A model generated the notes under the pieces. The model did no database searches. It worked only from the letters and a program-made list of their open reading frames with translations, and had not been told where the DNA came from. A stretch of DNA of 61,177 nucleotides from Shewanella benthica (GTDB lineage Bacteria; Pseudomonadota; Gammaproteobacteria; Enterobacterales; Shewanellaceae), in NCBI GenBank assembly GCA_023284085.1, contig JAKVHY010000035.1:1-61177 (forward strand), in the 5' to 3' direction. Shown here in pieces: positions 50,593 through 59,937 of the stretch (position 1 is the stretch's first letter; each line of letters starts with the position of its first letter). The position numbers and the translations under genes were made by a program.

Positions 50593-53500
50593 ATGCTCTC
50601 AATCAGTCCTATCGCCTCTAGTGCTGGCGGCGCCGCCAGTTATTATCTCAGCGAAGAAAAGAAACTGGACCTCCCCGATGCGTCACTGGAAAAAGAGTCG
50701 TCAACCAAGGAAAGTGAAGGCAATTACTACCTCAAAGAACAAAGTGCAGAGCTTAACACCCAGTGGTTCGGTAAACTCGCTGAACAAGAGGGGATGCTGG
50801 GCAAGCCCGTTGAAGAAAGCCAACTGACCGATGTGCTCGCTGGCACACTGAACGAGCACAGTTTAAAGACCAAGAATGAACAAGCTCGTAATGGGTTTGA
50901 CTTTACTTTCTCTGCGCCCAAATCAGTGAGCTTACTCGCTTTAGTGGGCGGTGATAAACGCTTAATGACCGCCCATGATGAGGCGGTCAAATTTGCCCTC
51001 ACCCACATAGAGCAAGATGCAGCACAGGCAAGACAAACCAACCCAAAGACTAATGCCACCTCTTTTGAAAACACTGGCAACTTGCTGTTTGCCATGGTGC
51101 GCCACAAAACCAGTCGAGAAGAAGATCCACAACTGCACACCCATTCGCTCACGGCCAACATGACTAAAGACAGTGAAGGGACGCTTCGCGCGCTGGCCAG
51201 TAGTTTTAAACAACAAGGTGGGATCATAAATGGCACCGGAGAGCGCGTTTACAACCATCAAAAATATTATACGTCGCTGTATCAAAGTGCGTTGGCAAGA
51301 GCGGCTGAGGGTATGGGTTATCAGACCCGCTCGATAGGCAATAACTTGTTTGAGATAGAGGGCGTGCCGCAAAGCCTGCTTGATACTTTCTCAACTCGTA
51401 GCCAACAAATCAAAGAGCAAACAGAGGCCATGGGACTGGACTCCCAAGCCGCAAAGGATGTTGCCGCTAAAGATACTCGCAAGAGTAAAGTGTATACCGA
51501 TGAATCGACCTTGTTTGAGCAATGGAAGAGCAAGGTCAATGACAGCGGCTTTTACTTAACCGGCTTTGTGGCTGACAGCATGGAAAGAGACACCACACCG
51601 AAGGATATCACTCTCAAGCCTGCGGCCATCGAAGCGGTGAGCCGCGCGGTGGCCCATGCCAGCAATACTCAGAACCGTTTCAACTATGCAAAATTGGTAG
51701 AATCAGCCACGCTAGATTTTACCCGTGGAGACAAGCTCGATGCACTGGACATCAAGTTGGCCCTGGATGAACAGATTGAGCAAGGGGCGCTCATTCCGCT
51801 GGATAAAGACAGCGCCACATTTACCACTAAAGCCCAGATAGACGCAGAAACCAAGCTGCTTGATAGTATCAAAGGCAAAACCGCCCACATGCGCAAGGTG
51901 GTCGATAAGCAGTCTTTGCAACACAAAGGGCTTAACCTCGATAACCAGAAAAAAATCACTGAGCTGTTTGCCAGTACCAAACACATTAACCTGGTCAATG
52001 TGTTTGGTAGCAGTGAACAACTGGCCACGGCGCTGCTGAATATCGGTGAAGCCAGTGGTCAACGTATTCAGATTGTGACCCCTGATGTGAAAAGCCAACA
52101 GCAAAGTAAGGCGGCAGTGTTTCGTGATGGCGCCACGGTGGTGAAATGGATTAAGAATTATTTCAAACCTGAGCATACACATACCCTGAGCGACTTTCTG
52201 AAAGAAGGAACTATCTCTAACCTCAGCCACCACGATATCGTGGTGGTCGAAAAGGCCAACAAACTGGGTATCGATGAGCTAAGCGCCCTCATCAATAAAG
52301 CGAAATCGAGCAACAGTAAGGTGATACTGCTAAATCACGCCAACGCCAAACAAGGCATGAAGGCCGGTAATGCCATCGAGGTACTGAAAAAAGGCAATGT
52401 GAGTGTCAGTAATTGGGTAACGACCAAACACGCTGACACCGACCTTCGTGTGCATGAACGCTCAGACGGTGAGCGCGTGATAGCCATAGCACAGGCTTAC
52501 GCCAAGATTGAGCACAAAGAGACCACCCAAGTGGTCGCCTCAACCCACAAAGATGTGAAGCAACTGAACAGCGCTATCCGCGCTCAACTGCAAAACACAG
52601 GCGAGCTGTCACGGCTAGGGCTGAACATCCCCACCCTTAACCCGGTGTTCCTTTCTAATGAACAACGTGAAGTGGTGGGCCAATACACCAAGGGTATGGT
52701 CTTGACTCAGTGGAGCAAGATAGATGGCCGCAACCAAAAGCAGCAACTTACCGTCGATAGAGTCCACAGAACTGACAACACCTTGTCTTTAGTGAATGAC
52801 AAAGGAGAGAAAACCACCCTCAACCCCAGCACCCGCGCGTTTAAAGCTGCCAACTTTGCTATCGAAAAACCTAACACGCTGCACATTGCCAAAGGCGACA
52901 GCCTGCGCATGGCGGCCAATCATCATGACAGCGGCTTGCAGAAACAGTTTTTCACGGTGACTGCATTGAGCCGAGACAACGCCACACTCAAAGATGAAGC
53001 GGGAAAGCTCCATACCATCAAAACACAGATGCTTAACCATGCCCCGCTCAATCACGGGTATGCCACAACATCCGGTAATAGTAACCCCAAAGCCACCCAT
53101 CACCTCATCAACATCAAAGCCTATAGCGCGTCAAAAGAGTGGCTACACGAGACCCTCACTCAAGGCGTCAAACAGATAGATGTGTTTACCGACTCGGCGC
53201 AGAAATTTGATGAACGGGTAGACAAAAGTGAAATCAAACCCTCAAGCATTAACCGAGTGATGCAGGCAGCCGAGACTCCAGAGAAGTTCGTCAACAGCCA
53301 AACCTATACCCTGCTAACCCAAGATGTGAGTGCAGCACTGAATACCATCAGCGAACAACACCGCGATAAAGGGCTGGTACACGATGCGGTTAACTTTGCC
53401 ATTAATCACATCAGTGAAAAAGAAGCGGCCTTTTCTCAAAAAGAGCTTATCAGTACCGCGATTATGTATGCGTTTGAAGAGAGAAGCAGCAGTATCACCA

Positions 53501-56500
53501 AGGAGGAAATTGAAACCAAACTGGAACAGATGACACTCAAAGACCCAACCGCTAACGCGAAAGGCTCGCCCACTAAAAACACCCCGCAACTGCTCAGCGC
53601 GGAATATCATGACGGCACCCGTTGGACCACCCAAGCAGCCATCGACACAGAAACACGCATTTTAGACCGCTTCACCGCAGGCAAAGGCCAGCTTCAACCA
53701 CTCATCAACATTGACAGCGCCACTCAGTCGCTCAGCCAGAACACCCGACTCACCGATGGCCAGAAAGAAGGCACCCTGCTTATCACCACCACGCCCGACC
53801 GATTTGTCGCCATTCAGGGATTAGCCGGCACAGGTAAATCAACCATGCTGGAAACGGGTATCGAGTTGGTCAAGCACAGTGAAGTTCTGGTCAGAGAGAA
53901 TCAGGTAAGTGAACAAAAAGAGAGTGGAGCGACAGCAAAACCAACCCAGTTCATCGGCCTGGCACCAACCCACGCCGCAGTGAATGAACTCAAAGACAAG
54001 AACGTCCAAAGCCAAACCGTGCAATCACTGCTCAGTAACTTTCTGAGCCAGGACACCAAGCCAGACCAATACGCCAACACCGTATTCCTGCTCGATGAAA
54101 GCTCCATGACCAGTAACGCTCAGATGGACAAGTTCACCCATTTGATAGAAACCACCGGCGCTCGCGCGGTTTTCTTAGGTGATAAATTTCAGCTTACTTC
54201 GCAAGAAGCAGGTAAGCCGTTCGAGCTGGCCATGAGTAAAGGTGTGATTGATACCGTCACCATGAAAGATATTGTAAGGCAACAAAACGACACCCTACTG
54301 GGCGCAGTTCACAACATCGTCGACCGCCAAGGCGAAAGCGCCATAGATAAAATACAGCAGCAGTTACCCTTCACTGATTATCAACTCAAGTCCCCAGAAC
54401 AAACTATCAGCAAACCAAGCCATCAAAATAACGCCAACCAACAAACACCAGAGGCCAAGCAGCCCCTTACCCATAATCTCTCGCAAAATCTAATCTCTAC
54501 TTTCAAACCCATCACAGGCAATAATAAAAAAGACCAGCAATTGGCCACTGAAGCTCTGCCCGCCACGGTGGCACTAGAATACCTCTCCCGCACCCCAAAA
54601 GCACGAGGGAACACCCTCATTATTGCCTATACCAACAAAGAGCGTGACGATATCAGTCATGAAATAAGACAAGGCTTGCAGGAGCAAGGCACACTCAGTA
54701 AAGAGGACGTCACGGTGCCAAGACTGCGCGGCGTACACGCCAGTAAGCAAGAGCTGGCCACCATGATGCCTTACCAACAAGGGCTCATCCTCACCACAAG
54801 CAAAGATAACTACTTTGAAATCACCAACGTAGATAAACGTCACAACATGCTCACCATGACTGACATGAACACAGGCGAAGTCAAACAGTTCTTCCCCAAG
54901 AATCACGGCCACAAGTTCACCAACCTCTGGGCTAAAACCGACCAGCCACTCGCTCAGGGCGACACCATCATGCTTCGAAAAAGCGACATAGCCCGTGAAA
55001 TGGAAAGCAACAAAACCTACAGCATCAGCAGCATTGATGATAAAAAAATGACCCTGACCGCCAGTGACAATCACACCCTGACACTCTCCACCACCAAAAT
55101 GAAAGATGCACATTGGGATTACGCCTACACCCGCACCGCTGATATGGCTCAGGGCGCCACCTATGAAAATGTCATTACCGCCATCAAAGGCACCGCCAAG
55201 CTCACCAATGTACGCCGCGCCTACATCGATATCACCCGTGCCAGTAAGCACGTTAAAATCATTACCGATAACCCACAGAGAATGATGCTCTCCTGGGTGA
55301 ACAATGACCCCAATAAAGTCTCAGCCATCGAGACCCGGGACAAACACTATCCAGAGCACGCGCCCATGTTCAACGACAAGCCATTGCCACAGGACAATCC
55401 CAAGTACCAGGACGTCAACGGCAACCTCGACCTCAAGCTATTAGCCGCAGACCTCAACACAAAACTTCCCGCTTACAGCGAGTCGATAGCCACTCACCTG
55501 CTCGGTGAGCCTGACCACCATAAATCAGATAAAGACTCACTCGCCTTCAATGACGGCAACCTAAAGCTGACCACCACAGGACAATATCGGGGTTATTTCA
55601 AAGACTGGAAGACCGGCGACAAAGGCAGTTTAATTAACCTCATCATGGTAGCAGAAAAGTGCAGTTTCAAAGCCGCGCTGATAACAGCCGATAAAATGAT
55701 GAATGACCCAGAACAATATAACCTCAACGAAAACCCAGACCACGAACAATTAAAAAACACGATACCCATTAAACAAAGCCAATTTGAGGCCAGAGCGAAA
55801 CAATATTTCAACGAAGCTAAACCGCTCACCAATACAACTGCACAGACTTATTTGAAGCAGCAAGGCATTGATATTAACCAGCACGATAACCTGCGTTATC
55901 ACCAAGCTGTGTTTTCATCTGAAACACGCCAAACTTACCCTGCACTCATTGCTAACATCACCAATGATAAAAATGAAACCAAGGCGGTAGAGATTACTTA
56001 CCTTGATAAAGATACCAGTAATAAAGCAGACCTTAAAATAGCCAAGCGCATCATCGGTTCTAAATCAGGTAATAGCACCGTCATTAACAAAGGCAATAAC
56101 ACGGACTACAGCATCGTGGTGGTTGGAATTGAAAACGCCCTATTCATCAACACTGACAATAAAAACAATGCCGACATTATCGCACTCAACAATAACAATG
56201 ACGCGAAATTATTCAAATCAACAGAATTAAGAGACAACGTTATTGTAGTGTTAGATACCAATAATACCAAAGAGACAGGCAAGCTTGCAGAGGACATAAC
56301 CTCCAAACTAGAAAGCAGCGGCAAGCATATCACTGTTATTGAACCAAACATAATAATGGATGGACTCGACAAGACTGATACCACAAAACAAATGGTTCAT
56401 GAAGCCGTGGATAATATCACCACGAAATCACGTTACTTATCTAGTGCGATCAAATCACTCAACAGTGACATCATTAATCAACTCAAACCAGACAATACGA

Positions 56501-56646
56501 ATGACAAACCAGAACAAAGCCAGCACATCAATAAGGCCAATGACCACTACCAACAACTCGTAATAGATAACCAGCGCGAATCAACCAAAGAAATAAGCGC
56601 CGACAGAGAACTACCTGAATTTAATATTGGTGAAAAGGTACTGTGA
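50593..56646 (+). CDS. traI: MobF relaxase-helicase TraI
   Basis: A 2,017-residue relaxase, longer than F TraI (1,756). The relaxase domain (about 1-310) has tyrosine pairs Y17/Y18 (AASYYLSEEK) and Y45/Y46 (GNYYLKEQ) and the three-histidine metal motif in MVRHKTSREEDPQLHTHSL (about 172-190). A degenerate helicase-like domain follows (about 450-800). The active SF1 helicase has Walker A IQGLAGTGKSTMLETG (about 1075-1090) and VFLLDESSMTSNAQM (about 1162-1176). A C-terminal extension (about 1600-2017) contains GYFKDWKTGDKGSLINLI and resembles primase/TOPRIM-like modules, which would explain the extra length. TraI nicks oriT, stays on the 5' end and unwinds the transferred strand. Confidence 0.95.
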   Translation: MLSISPIASSAGGAASYYLSEEKKLDLPDASLEKESSTKESEGNYYLKEQSAELNTQWFGKLAEQEGMLGKPVEESQLTDVLAGTLNEHSLKTKNEQARNGFDFTFSAPKSVSLLALVGGDKRLMTAHDEAVKFALTHIEQDAAQARQTNPKTNATSFENTGNLLFAMVRHKTSREEDPQLHTHSLTANMTKDSEGTLRALASSFKQQGGIINGTGERVYNHQKYYTSLYQSALARAAEGMGYQTRSIGNNLFEIEGVPQSLLDTFSTRSQQIKEQTEAMGLDSQAAKDVAAKDTRKSKVYTDESTLFEQWKSKVNDSGFYLTGFVADSMERDTTPKDITLKPAAIEAVSRAVAHASNTQNRFNYAKLVESATLDFTRGDKLDALDIKLALDEQIEQGALIPLDKDSATFTTKAQIDAETKLLDSIKGKTAHMRKVVDKQSLQHKGLNLDNQKKITELFASTKHINLVNVFGSSEQLATALLNIGEASGQRIQIVTPDVKSQQQSKAAVFRDGATVVKWIKNYFKPEHTHTLSDFLKEGTISNLSHHDIVVVEKANKLGIDELSALINKAKSSNSKVILLNHANAKQGMKAGNAIEVLKKGNVSVSNWVTTKHADTDLRVHERSDGERVIAIAQAYAKIEHKETTQVVASTHKDVKQLNSAIRAQLQNTGELSRLGLNIPTLNPVFLSNEQREVVGQYTKGMVLTQWSKIDGRNQKQQLTVDRVHRTDNTLSLVNDKGEKTTLNPSTRAFKAANFAIEKPNTLHIAKGDSLRMAANHHDSGLQKQFFTVTALSRDNATLKDEAGKLHTIKTQMLNHAPLNHGYATTSGNSNPKATHHLINIKAYSASKEWLHETLTQGVKQIDVFTDSAQKFDERVDKSEIKPSSINRVMQAAETPEKFVNSQTYTLLTQDVSAALNTISEQHRDKGLVHDAVNFAINHISEKEAAFSQKELISTAIMYAFEERSSSITKEEIETKLEQMTLKDPTANAKGSPTKNTPQLLSAEYHDGTRWTTQAAIDTETRILDRFTAGKGQLQPLINIDSATQSLSQNTRLTDGQKEGTLLITTTPDRFVAIQGLAGTGKSTMLETGIELVKHSEVLVRENQVSEQKESGATAKPTQFIGLAPTHAAVNELKDKNVQSQTVQSLLSNFLSQDTKPDQYANTVFLLDESSMTSNAQMDKFTHLIETTGARAVFLGDKFQLTSQEAGKPFELAMSKGVIDTVTMKDIVRQQNDTLLGAVHNIVDRQGESAIDKIQQQLPFTDYQLKSPEQTISKPSHQNNANQQTPEAKQPLTHNLSQNLISTFKPITGNNKKDQQLATEALPATVALEYLSRTPKARGNTLIIAYTNKERDDISHEIRQGLQEQGTLSKEDVTVPRLRGVHASKQELATMMPYQQGLILTTSKDNYFEITNVDKRHNMLTMTDMNTGEVKQFFPKNHGHKFTNLWAKTDQPLAQGDTIMLRKSDIAREMESNKTYSISSIDDKKMTLTASDNHTLTLSTTKMKDAHWDYAYTRTADMAQGATYENVITAIKGTAKLTNVRRAYIDITRASKHVKIITDNPQRMMLSWVNNDPNKVSAIETRDKHYPEHAPMFNDKPLPQDNPKYQDVNGNLDLKLLAADLNTKLPAYSESIATHLLGEPDHHKSDKDSLAFNDGNLKLTTTGQYRGYFKDWKTGDKGSLINLIMVAEKCSFKAALITADKMMNDPEQYNLNENPDHEQLKNTIPIKQSQFEARAKQYFNEAKPLTNTTAQTYLKQQGIDINQHDNLRYHQAVFSSETRQTYPALIANITNDKNETKAVEITYLDKDTSNKADLKIAKRIIGSKSGNSTVINKGNNTDYSIVVVGIENALFINTDNKNNADIIALNNNNDAKLFKSTELRDNVIVVLDTNNTKETGKLAEDITSKLESSGKHITVIEPNIIMDGLDKTDTTKQMVHEAVDNITTKSRYLSSAIKSLNSDIINQLKPDNTNDKPEQSQHINKANDHYQQLVIDNQRESTKEISADRELPEFNIGEKVL

Positions 56647-56655
56647 AACTAAATA

Positions 56656-56678
56656 AAGGAGGACCATCAGCCCTCCTT
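56656..56678. terminator. Hairpin between convergent traI and the following minus-strand gene
   Basis: AAGGAGG and CCTCCTT enclose a short loop, 10 bases after the traI stop and overlapping the last codons of the minus-strand gene. Flanking A/T runs on the minus strand (TTTATTTAG) could support termination there. Confidence 0.5.
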
Positions 56679-57032
56679 ATCTTCACCCGCTAAAATACTC
56701 TCTATTTTTACACCTGCTTTATCTTGGTTGAGCTGCCGATGTGATCGATGAAGACTCAGATCACCACTCAACCTGTCCTCATCAAACGTTTGATAATACA
56801 CCATGCTATCTTGGTAAAAACCCTTAACGGTATACTTAAGAATACTCTCCAACAGCTCACGAGTTGATAGGCCATCATCATTATCTGAATGCTCTAAGAG
56901 CCGTAAAGCAAACAACGCCAATTCCCTCAGTGCTTCCGCATCACTGGTTAAACTTTTAGTGTCTTTGTAGTCCTGCACCTTTGAGTACAACTCTGGGGGA
57001 CAAGCCACTTGAATCACTTTATTTCTACCCAT
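56667..57032 (-). CDS. Putative relaxosome/oriT regulator (RHH-like)
   Basis: A 121-residue protein with an N-terminal strand and helices (GRNKVIQVACPPELYSKVQD, about 2-21) that fits a ribbon-helix-helix DNA-binding opening. After that come a helical middle (LRELALFALRLLEH) and an acidic C-terminus (ILAGEDKEG). It is transcribed away from an array of CAATACAC repeats (57059-57295) and lies 365 bases from the nic-like site. A TraM-like relaxosome protein or autoregulator is therefore the best reading, by position and not by clear homology. Confidence 0.65.
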   Translation of the reverse strand: MGRNKVIQVACPPELYSKVQDYKDTKSLTSDAEALRELALFALRLLEHSDNDDGLSTRELLESILKYTVKGFYQDSMVYYQTFDEDRLSGDLSLHRSHRQLNQDKAGVKIESILAGEDKEG

Positions 57033-57058
57033 AATCTTACGTTCCCTTAACTAAAACG

Positions 57059-57295
57059 TCCAATACACAAGTATTGGACACTCTAAATAGCGATGAAACA
57101 CAAGCACTACACCTGTATTGCCCGTGTTTTCGGAGTATTTCACAGGCAATACACAAAATCAATAAACTATTGATAAACAGTGCCTTGCAAGAAGGTCAAA
57201 TATGAGATACACATGCAATACACTGACCGCTAACCCCGGCCGCAGCTCGATCTATCTCTAGTGTATTGCACTGCGAAGTGCTTGAGCAATACACT
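57059..57295. repeat. CAATACAC repeat array next to oriT
   Basis: Six copies of CAATACAC or its inverse are present: 57061, 57115 (partial), 57147, 57216, 57261 (inverse) and 57287. The first forms TCCAATAC-ACAA-GTATTGGA (57059-57078). The last two form AGTGTATTGC / GCAATACACT (57260-57295) enclosing a smaller GCACT-GCGA-AGTGC hairpin. This is the usual look of the relaxosome-protein binding part of an oriT and is probably bound by the product of 56667-57032. Confidence 0.75.
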
Positions 57296-57396
57296 TTGCA
57301 TGAAATTCCAAACGAATTTTGAAAAAAATATTTTTGAACTTGGATTAAATTGATTACATTTAAAATCAATGACTTAATCAGCACAAACAACCAATT

Positions 57397-57428
57397 GGAA
57401 TGATTTATCATTCCTGCGTGGGGTGTGG
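57397..57428 (+). other. oriT: oriT nic region, F-type
   Basis: GGAATGA-TTTA-TCATTCC (57397-57414) is a hairpin immediately followed by TGCGTGGGGTGTGG (57415-57428), identical to the nic-region core of plasmid F. F has the same order: an inverted repeat (GCAAAAA..TTTTTGC) and then GTGGGGT-GTGG. By analogy TraI would cut between T57424 and G57425 on the plus strand. The 3' side of that cut (increasing coordinates, towards ardC) would enter the recipient first. Confidence 0.88.
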
Positions 57429-57558
57429 CTGCATCTTACCTTCAAATCGACTTCGATACATCATCACAGGTTATGGTTTCTATTTAGGTGGGATCCTTAG
57501 TTTAGTACGAACAGGGAGCCTTGGATTGGCATTTGAAATCGAGTTTGAGGAATAGAGA

Positions 57559-58005
57559 TTAGGATTTATTGATCGCGGCTAGGGCAGCTTTGATTTTTCG
57601 GATATAGCTTAATCGACGTGTGCGCGTCTTGGCGCTAAATCCGGCATTGTAGGCACCGACACTGTTCCAGTTATAGCCATGGGTCGAAAAGTTTTGAGAC
57701 AGCACCCAGGCACCAATGTGGACGTTGTAGCACGCATCCGATAACAGGTTATCTTTATTAACTCCGAACTGAGCAAGACGAGTAAACCACGTTGAGTTTA
57801 TTTGCATCAATCCATAGTCGATGCTAGTCGTTTTGCCTTGTGAGTTTCTATTAATATTTATAGCATTGGATTGATAATCGCTTTCGACTTTTGCAATGGC
57901 AGTTAGTAGCTTGGGATTAACATGATAATAAAGACCCGCTTCATCAAAACAAAACGCACTGGCATTTAATGAAGTAATAGCCGTTAGTAATATCAGTTTT
58001 TTCAT
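57559..58005 (-). CDS. Conjugation-associated lytic transglycosylase (VirB1/P19-like)
   Basis: A 148-residue exported muramidase. The ATG at 58005 starts the signal peptide KKLILLTAITSLNASAFC; an upstream frame extension is not needed. The SLT fold is visible in LLTAIAKVESDYQSNAININ (about 33-52, catalytic Glu), SIDYGLMQINSTWF (about 61-74) and NSVGAYNAGFSAKTR (about 115-129). It opens peptidoglycan locally for T4SS assembly. It lies in the leading region, as P19 does in F and R1, on the strand that the transferred strand would template. Confidence 0.92.
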   Translation of the reverse strand: MKKLILLTAITSLNASAFCFDEAGLYYHVNPKLLTAIAKVESDYQSNAININRNSQGKTTSIDYGLMQINSTWFTRLAQFGVNKDNLLSDACYNVHIGAWVLSQNFSTHGYNWNSVGAYNAGFSAKTRTRRLSYIRKIKAALAAINKS

Positions 58006-58079
58006 AGACAAAAAAATAAAGACCACAAATGATCTTTATCATATCAGTTTAGCTTAAGTATTTACATCAGCTAGAATTG

Positions 58080-58382
58080 TTAGTATTCGCTGGGTAACAA
58101 AATGGTGGTAACACTTCTATCGGCTTCCGTGATAATCCAAATCACCTTACCGTTAAACAAGTAAGATGACATTATTCGGCTGCCATTCTTGGTGGCTTCA
58201 TCATTCAGCATTTTATCTTCATCGGGTGTATTGCCCCAATCGCCACTTAAGTGGCGATTGATAAACGGCCTTAAATCTTTATCGGTATCAACTGCTGACG
58301 TTTGTAATTGATGAATGCCTTGAGTGACGACACAAACACCCAAATCAAAAGAATGTGCATCAGAGATATACTCTTGTTCCAT
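58080..58382 (-). CDS. Conserved plasmid hypothetical protein
   Basis: A 100-residue protein of a family often seen in plasmid leading or accessory regions. The C-terminal half has the recognisable pattern FINRHLSGDWGNTPDEDKML and then IWIITEADRSVTTILLPSEY. Function is not established. A small gene (58399-58575) ends 16 bases upstream on the same strand, so the two probably share a transcript. Confidence 0.8.
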   Translation of the reverse strand: MEQEYISDAHSFDLGVCVVTQGIHQLQTSAVDTDKDLRPFINRHLSGDWGNTPDEDKMLNDEATKNGSRIMSSYLFNGKVIWIITEADRSVTTILLPSEY

Positions 58383-58398
58383 TTAACTACGCCCCTTA

Positions 58399-58575
58399 TT
58401 AATGAGAACACTTAACAATTAAGCCAAGTGCAACATAAAAATTATTATTAAATTCTGTAACGGATATGTCTGAACGCTCCACGACTTCATTAAATGAATG
58501 ATTTATTACCGCCGTTAACGCACTGATAAAAACAAAAGCACCGTCTATTTCTTTTTGAGATGTTTTAATACACAT
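58399..58575 (-). CDS. Small hypothetical protein, 58 residues
   Basis: The minus strand reads MCIKTSQKEIDGAFVFISAL and ends FYVALGLIVKCSH. AAGGTGG precedes the ATG at a normal distance. It sits 16 bases upstream of the conserved plasmid gene at 58080-58382. The composition (cysteine near both ends, helical middle) is protein-like. Function unknown. Confidence 0.6.
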   Translation of the reverse strand: MCIKTSQKEIDGAFVFISALTAVINHSFNEVVERSDISVTEFNNNFYVALGLIVKCSH

Positions 58576-58601
58576 GCAATACCCACCTTCTTTTGAAGTT
58601 T

Positions 58602-58928
58602 TTATAGCAATTTAGAAAAATCAAACAATGCTTGCTGCCCGTGTGAATCAAACACTTGACCGTTAATGATTGAAACGAAAAATAAGAGTTTAAAACCGTT
58701 CCCTGATACCTTCACAATCGTGACACTGTCACGATTGTATTTATTTAATAATGAGGCTTTGACGTCCGCGACACTTTCACACTCAGTATCATTACCGAAT
58801 GATTTTATTTTAAATCTCTTTTGGCTTTTAGAGATATCGGGCTTGGGAGAGCCTGCTTGTGTCTTGGGGCTGGCGGGTAAAGTGGCGGTGTTAGGGTGAG
58901 TGGCTTGCGTCTGGATTGAGTTGGTCAT
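58602..58928 (-). CDS. Leading-region protein with an ArdC-like N-terminal leader fused to another C-terminus
   Basis: A 108-residue protein. The first about 35 residues (MTNSIQTQATHPNTATLPAS and PKTQAGSPKPDISKS) are nearly identical to those of the ardC gene at 59938-60948. The remainder (KRFKIKSFGNDTECESVADV, about 37-56, then KASLLNKYNRDSVTIVKVSG) is unrelated to ArdC. The ATG at 58928 is chosen: the frame upstream (to 59036) runs through a hairpin in the duplicated upstream block and is probably not translated. The C-terminal part resembles small plasmid proteins of unknown role. Confidence 0.7.
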   Translation of the reverse strand: MTNSIQTQATHPNTATLPASPKTQAGSPKPDISKSQKRFKIKSFGNDTECESVADVKASLLNKYNRDSVTIVKVSGNGFKLLFFVSIINGQVFDSHGQQALFDFSKLL

Positions 58929-59320
58929 GGCTTGTTTCCCTGTGGGTTGAATATCGTTCTCGTCTTCGCCTGACTTCCTGGCCTCAATCCACGTTCTGCT
59001 TGGCAAGGGCGCGGAGCGCTTGTATACCCTTGCCAAACAGGTTGTGAGAGTGAGACAGATAAGAAGTCAAAGCGAAGACGAGAACGGGGTTCACAGGGGA
59101 ACCATGACAAGCGAAAGACTGACGCAAGCCTTACTCACCCTTAGCCGACAATGCACCTGACTGTGCTTGGCTGTTGATTATTTTTTGATGTTGATTTGCG
59201 ATCGCCGCAGGGAAGGATTGACTATCTGGAACTTAGGGCCACGGCAAGCTTGCTTGGCTGGGTGGCGCAAGTTAGCGATAGGAGGAGCTGGCGACGAAAA
59301 GCCCGATAATCGCCCAAGTC
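58826..59320. repeat. Leading-region repeat block, copy A
   Basis: About 0.45 kb that is duplicated around the ardC start (60845-61066 continuing into 1-285). The stretch 58843-59157 is nearly identical; after about 59158 the copies diverge with indels. It covers the first 35 codons of the gene, the region upstream of the ATG and a strong hairpin at 59000-59036. The arrangement is one block heading each of two minus-strand leading genes. Confidence 0.88.
59000..59036. promoter_or_regulatory. Hairpin, candidate single-strand promoter (copy A)
   Basis: TTGGCAAGGG (59000-59009) and CCCTTGCCAA (59027-59036) are perfect 10-bp arms. The loop contains a GCGCGGAGCGC palindrome and, on the minus strand, TATACA directly next to the stem. 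In F, Frpo/ssi sequences fold on the transferred strand into a promoter for leading genes. Position and strand are right here, but activity is unproven. Confidence 0.5.
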
Positions 59321-59533
59321 AGACATTGAAGCGAAAAGCCCGACCGTAGGGACACCATGAAGTGCATGATTAAAAAACGGGAAGAAGTAGAACAAACCAA
59401 CTTGAAGAAGTGACAAAATCAAATTAGATAACACAGAAGCATACGAACAATAGGGATATGACAAAGCGGCGTAGCCGCTGCTTTAAACCGCTTTAGGCCG
59501 CAAAAATGCGACCTAAGTATTAATGGATGGATA
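59321..59533. other. Spacer in the leading region with a terminator-like hairpin
   Basis: No convincing gene. AAAGCGGC-GTA-GCCGCT (59462-59477), about 55 bases past the end of the coiled-coil gene on the minus strand, could end its transcript. Confidence 0.45.
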
Positions 59534-59860
59534 TTATAACGGCGGGAGTCGAGACACGATGAAGGCGGTAGCACCGACAGCCGCGACCAACACGGTAAAG
59601 CCCATGCCAAGCATCCAATTTTTCAGCGTATCAATTTTACCGTCAACACGATCAATCTTAGCGTTCAACTCTATACCAACACGATCAATCTTAGCATCAA
59701 GCTTGTCCATCCTGCCATGAAGCCTTTCATCAGAGCGATCTATCTTTGCGTCCAGCTCTCGGCGCACGTTATCAAGTTGCTCTTGCGTGGCGGCGTGACC
59801 GACCATATTAACAAGCTGCTCGGCGGTAAGTGTAATTTGATTGGTTGGTGTATCGTTCAT
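59534..59860 (-). CDS. Coiled-coil protein with C-terminal membrane anchor
   Basis: A 108-residue protein from the ATG at 59860, which follows AGGATG; a longer frame upstream lacks a good site. After NDTPTNQITLTAEQLVNMVG, heptad-like repeats of LDAKIDR (RRELDAKIDRSDERLHGRMD, KLDAKIDRVGIELNAKIDRV) form a parallel coiled coil of about 55 residues. The C-terminal helix (about 85-104, WMLGMGFTVLVAAVGATAFI) is a membrane anchor. The architecture resembles DUF1640 or holin-accessory-like proteins. It lies directly after ardC on the same strand. Role unknown. Confidence 0.72.
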   Translation of the reverse strand: MNDTPTNQITLTAEQLVNMVGHAATQEQLDNVRRELDAKIDRSDERLHGRMDKLDAKIDRVGIELNAKIDRVDGKIDTLKNWMLGMGFTVLVAAVGATAFIVSRLPPL

Positions 59861-59937
59861 GGTTTCATCCTGTTTCATTAAGCGTATTGTATGGGGTTTT
59901 GGTTTAGCCTGCAATGACATCACAGGCTAAGACTCAC

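Noticed and set aside
57400..57555. A 51-codon plus-strand frame starting inside the oriT hairpin (MIYHSCVGCG..)
   Set aside because: It has no ribosome-binding site and runs through the nic sequence, so the frame is more likely chance.
58929..59036. N-terminal extension MARVYKRSAPLPS.. of the leading genes (also at 60949-61056)
   Set aside because: It reads through the conserved hairpin stem; the internal ATGs at 58928 and 60948 have GGGAAAC before them and give sensible protein starts.
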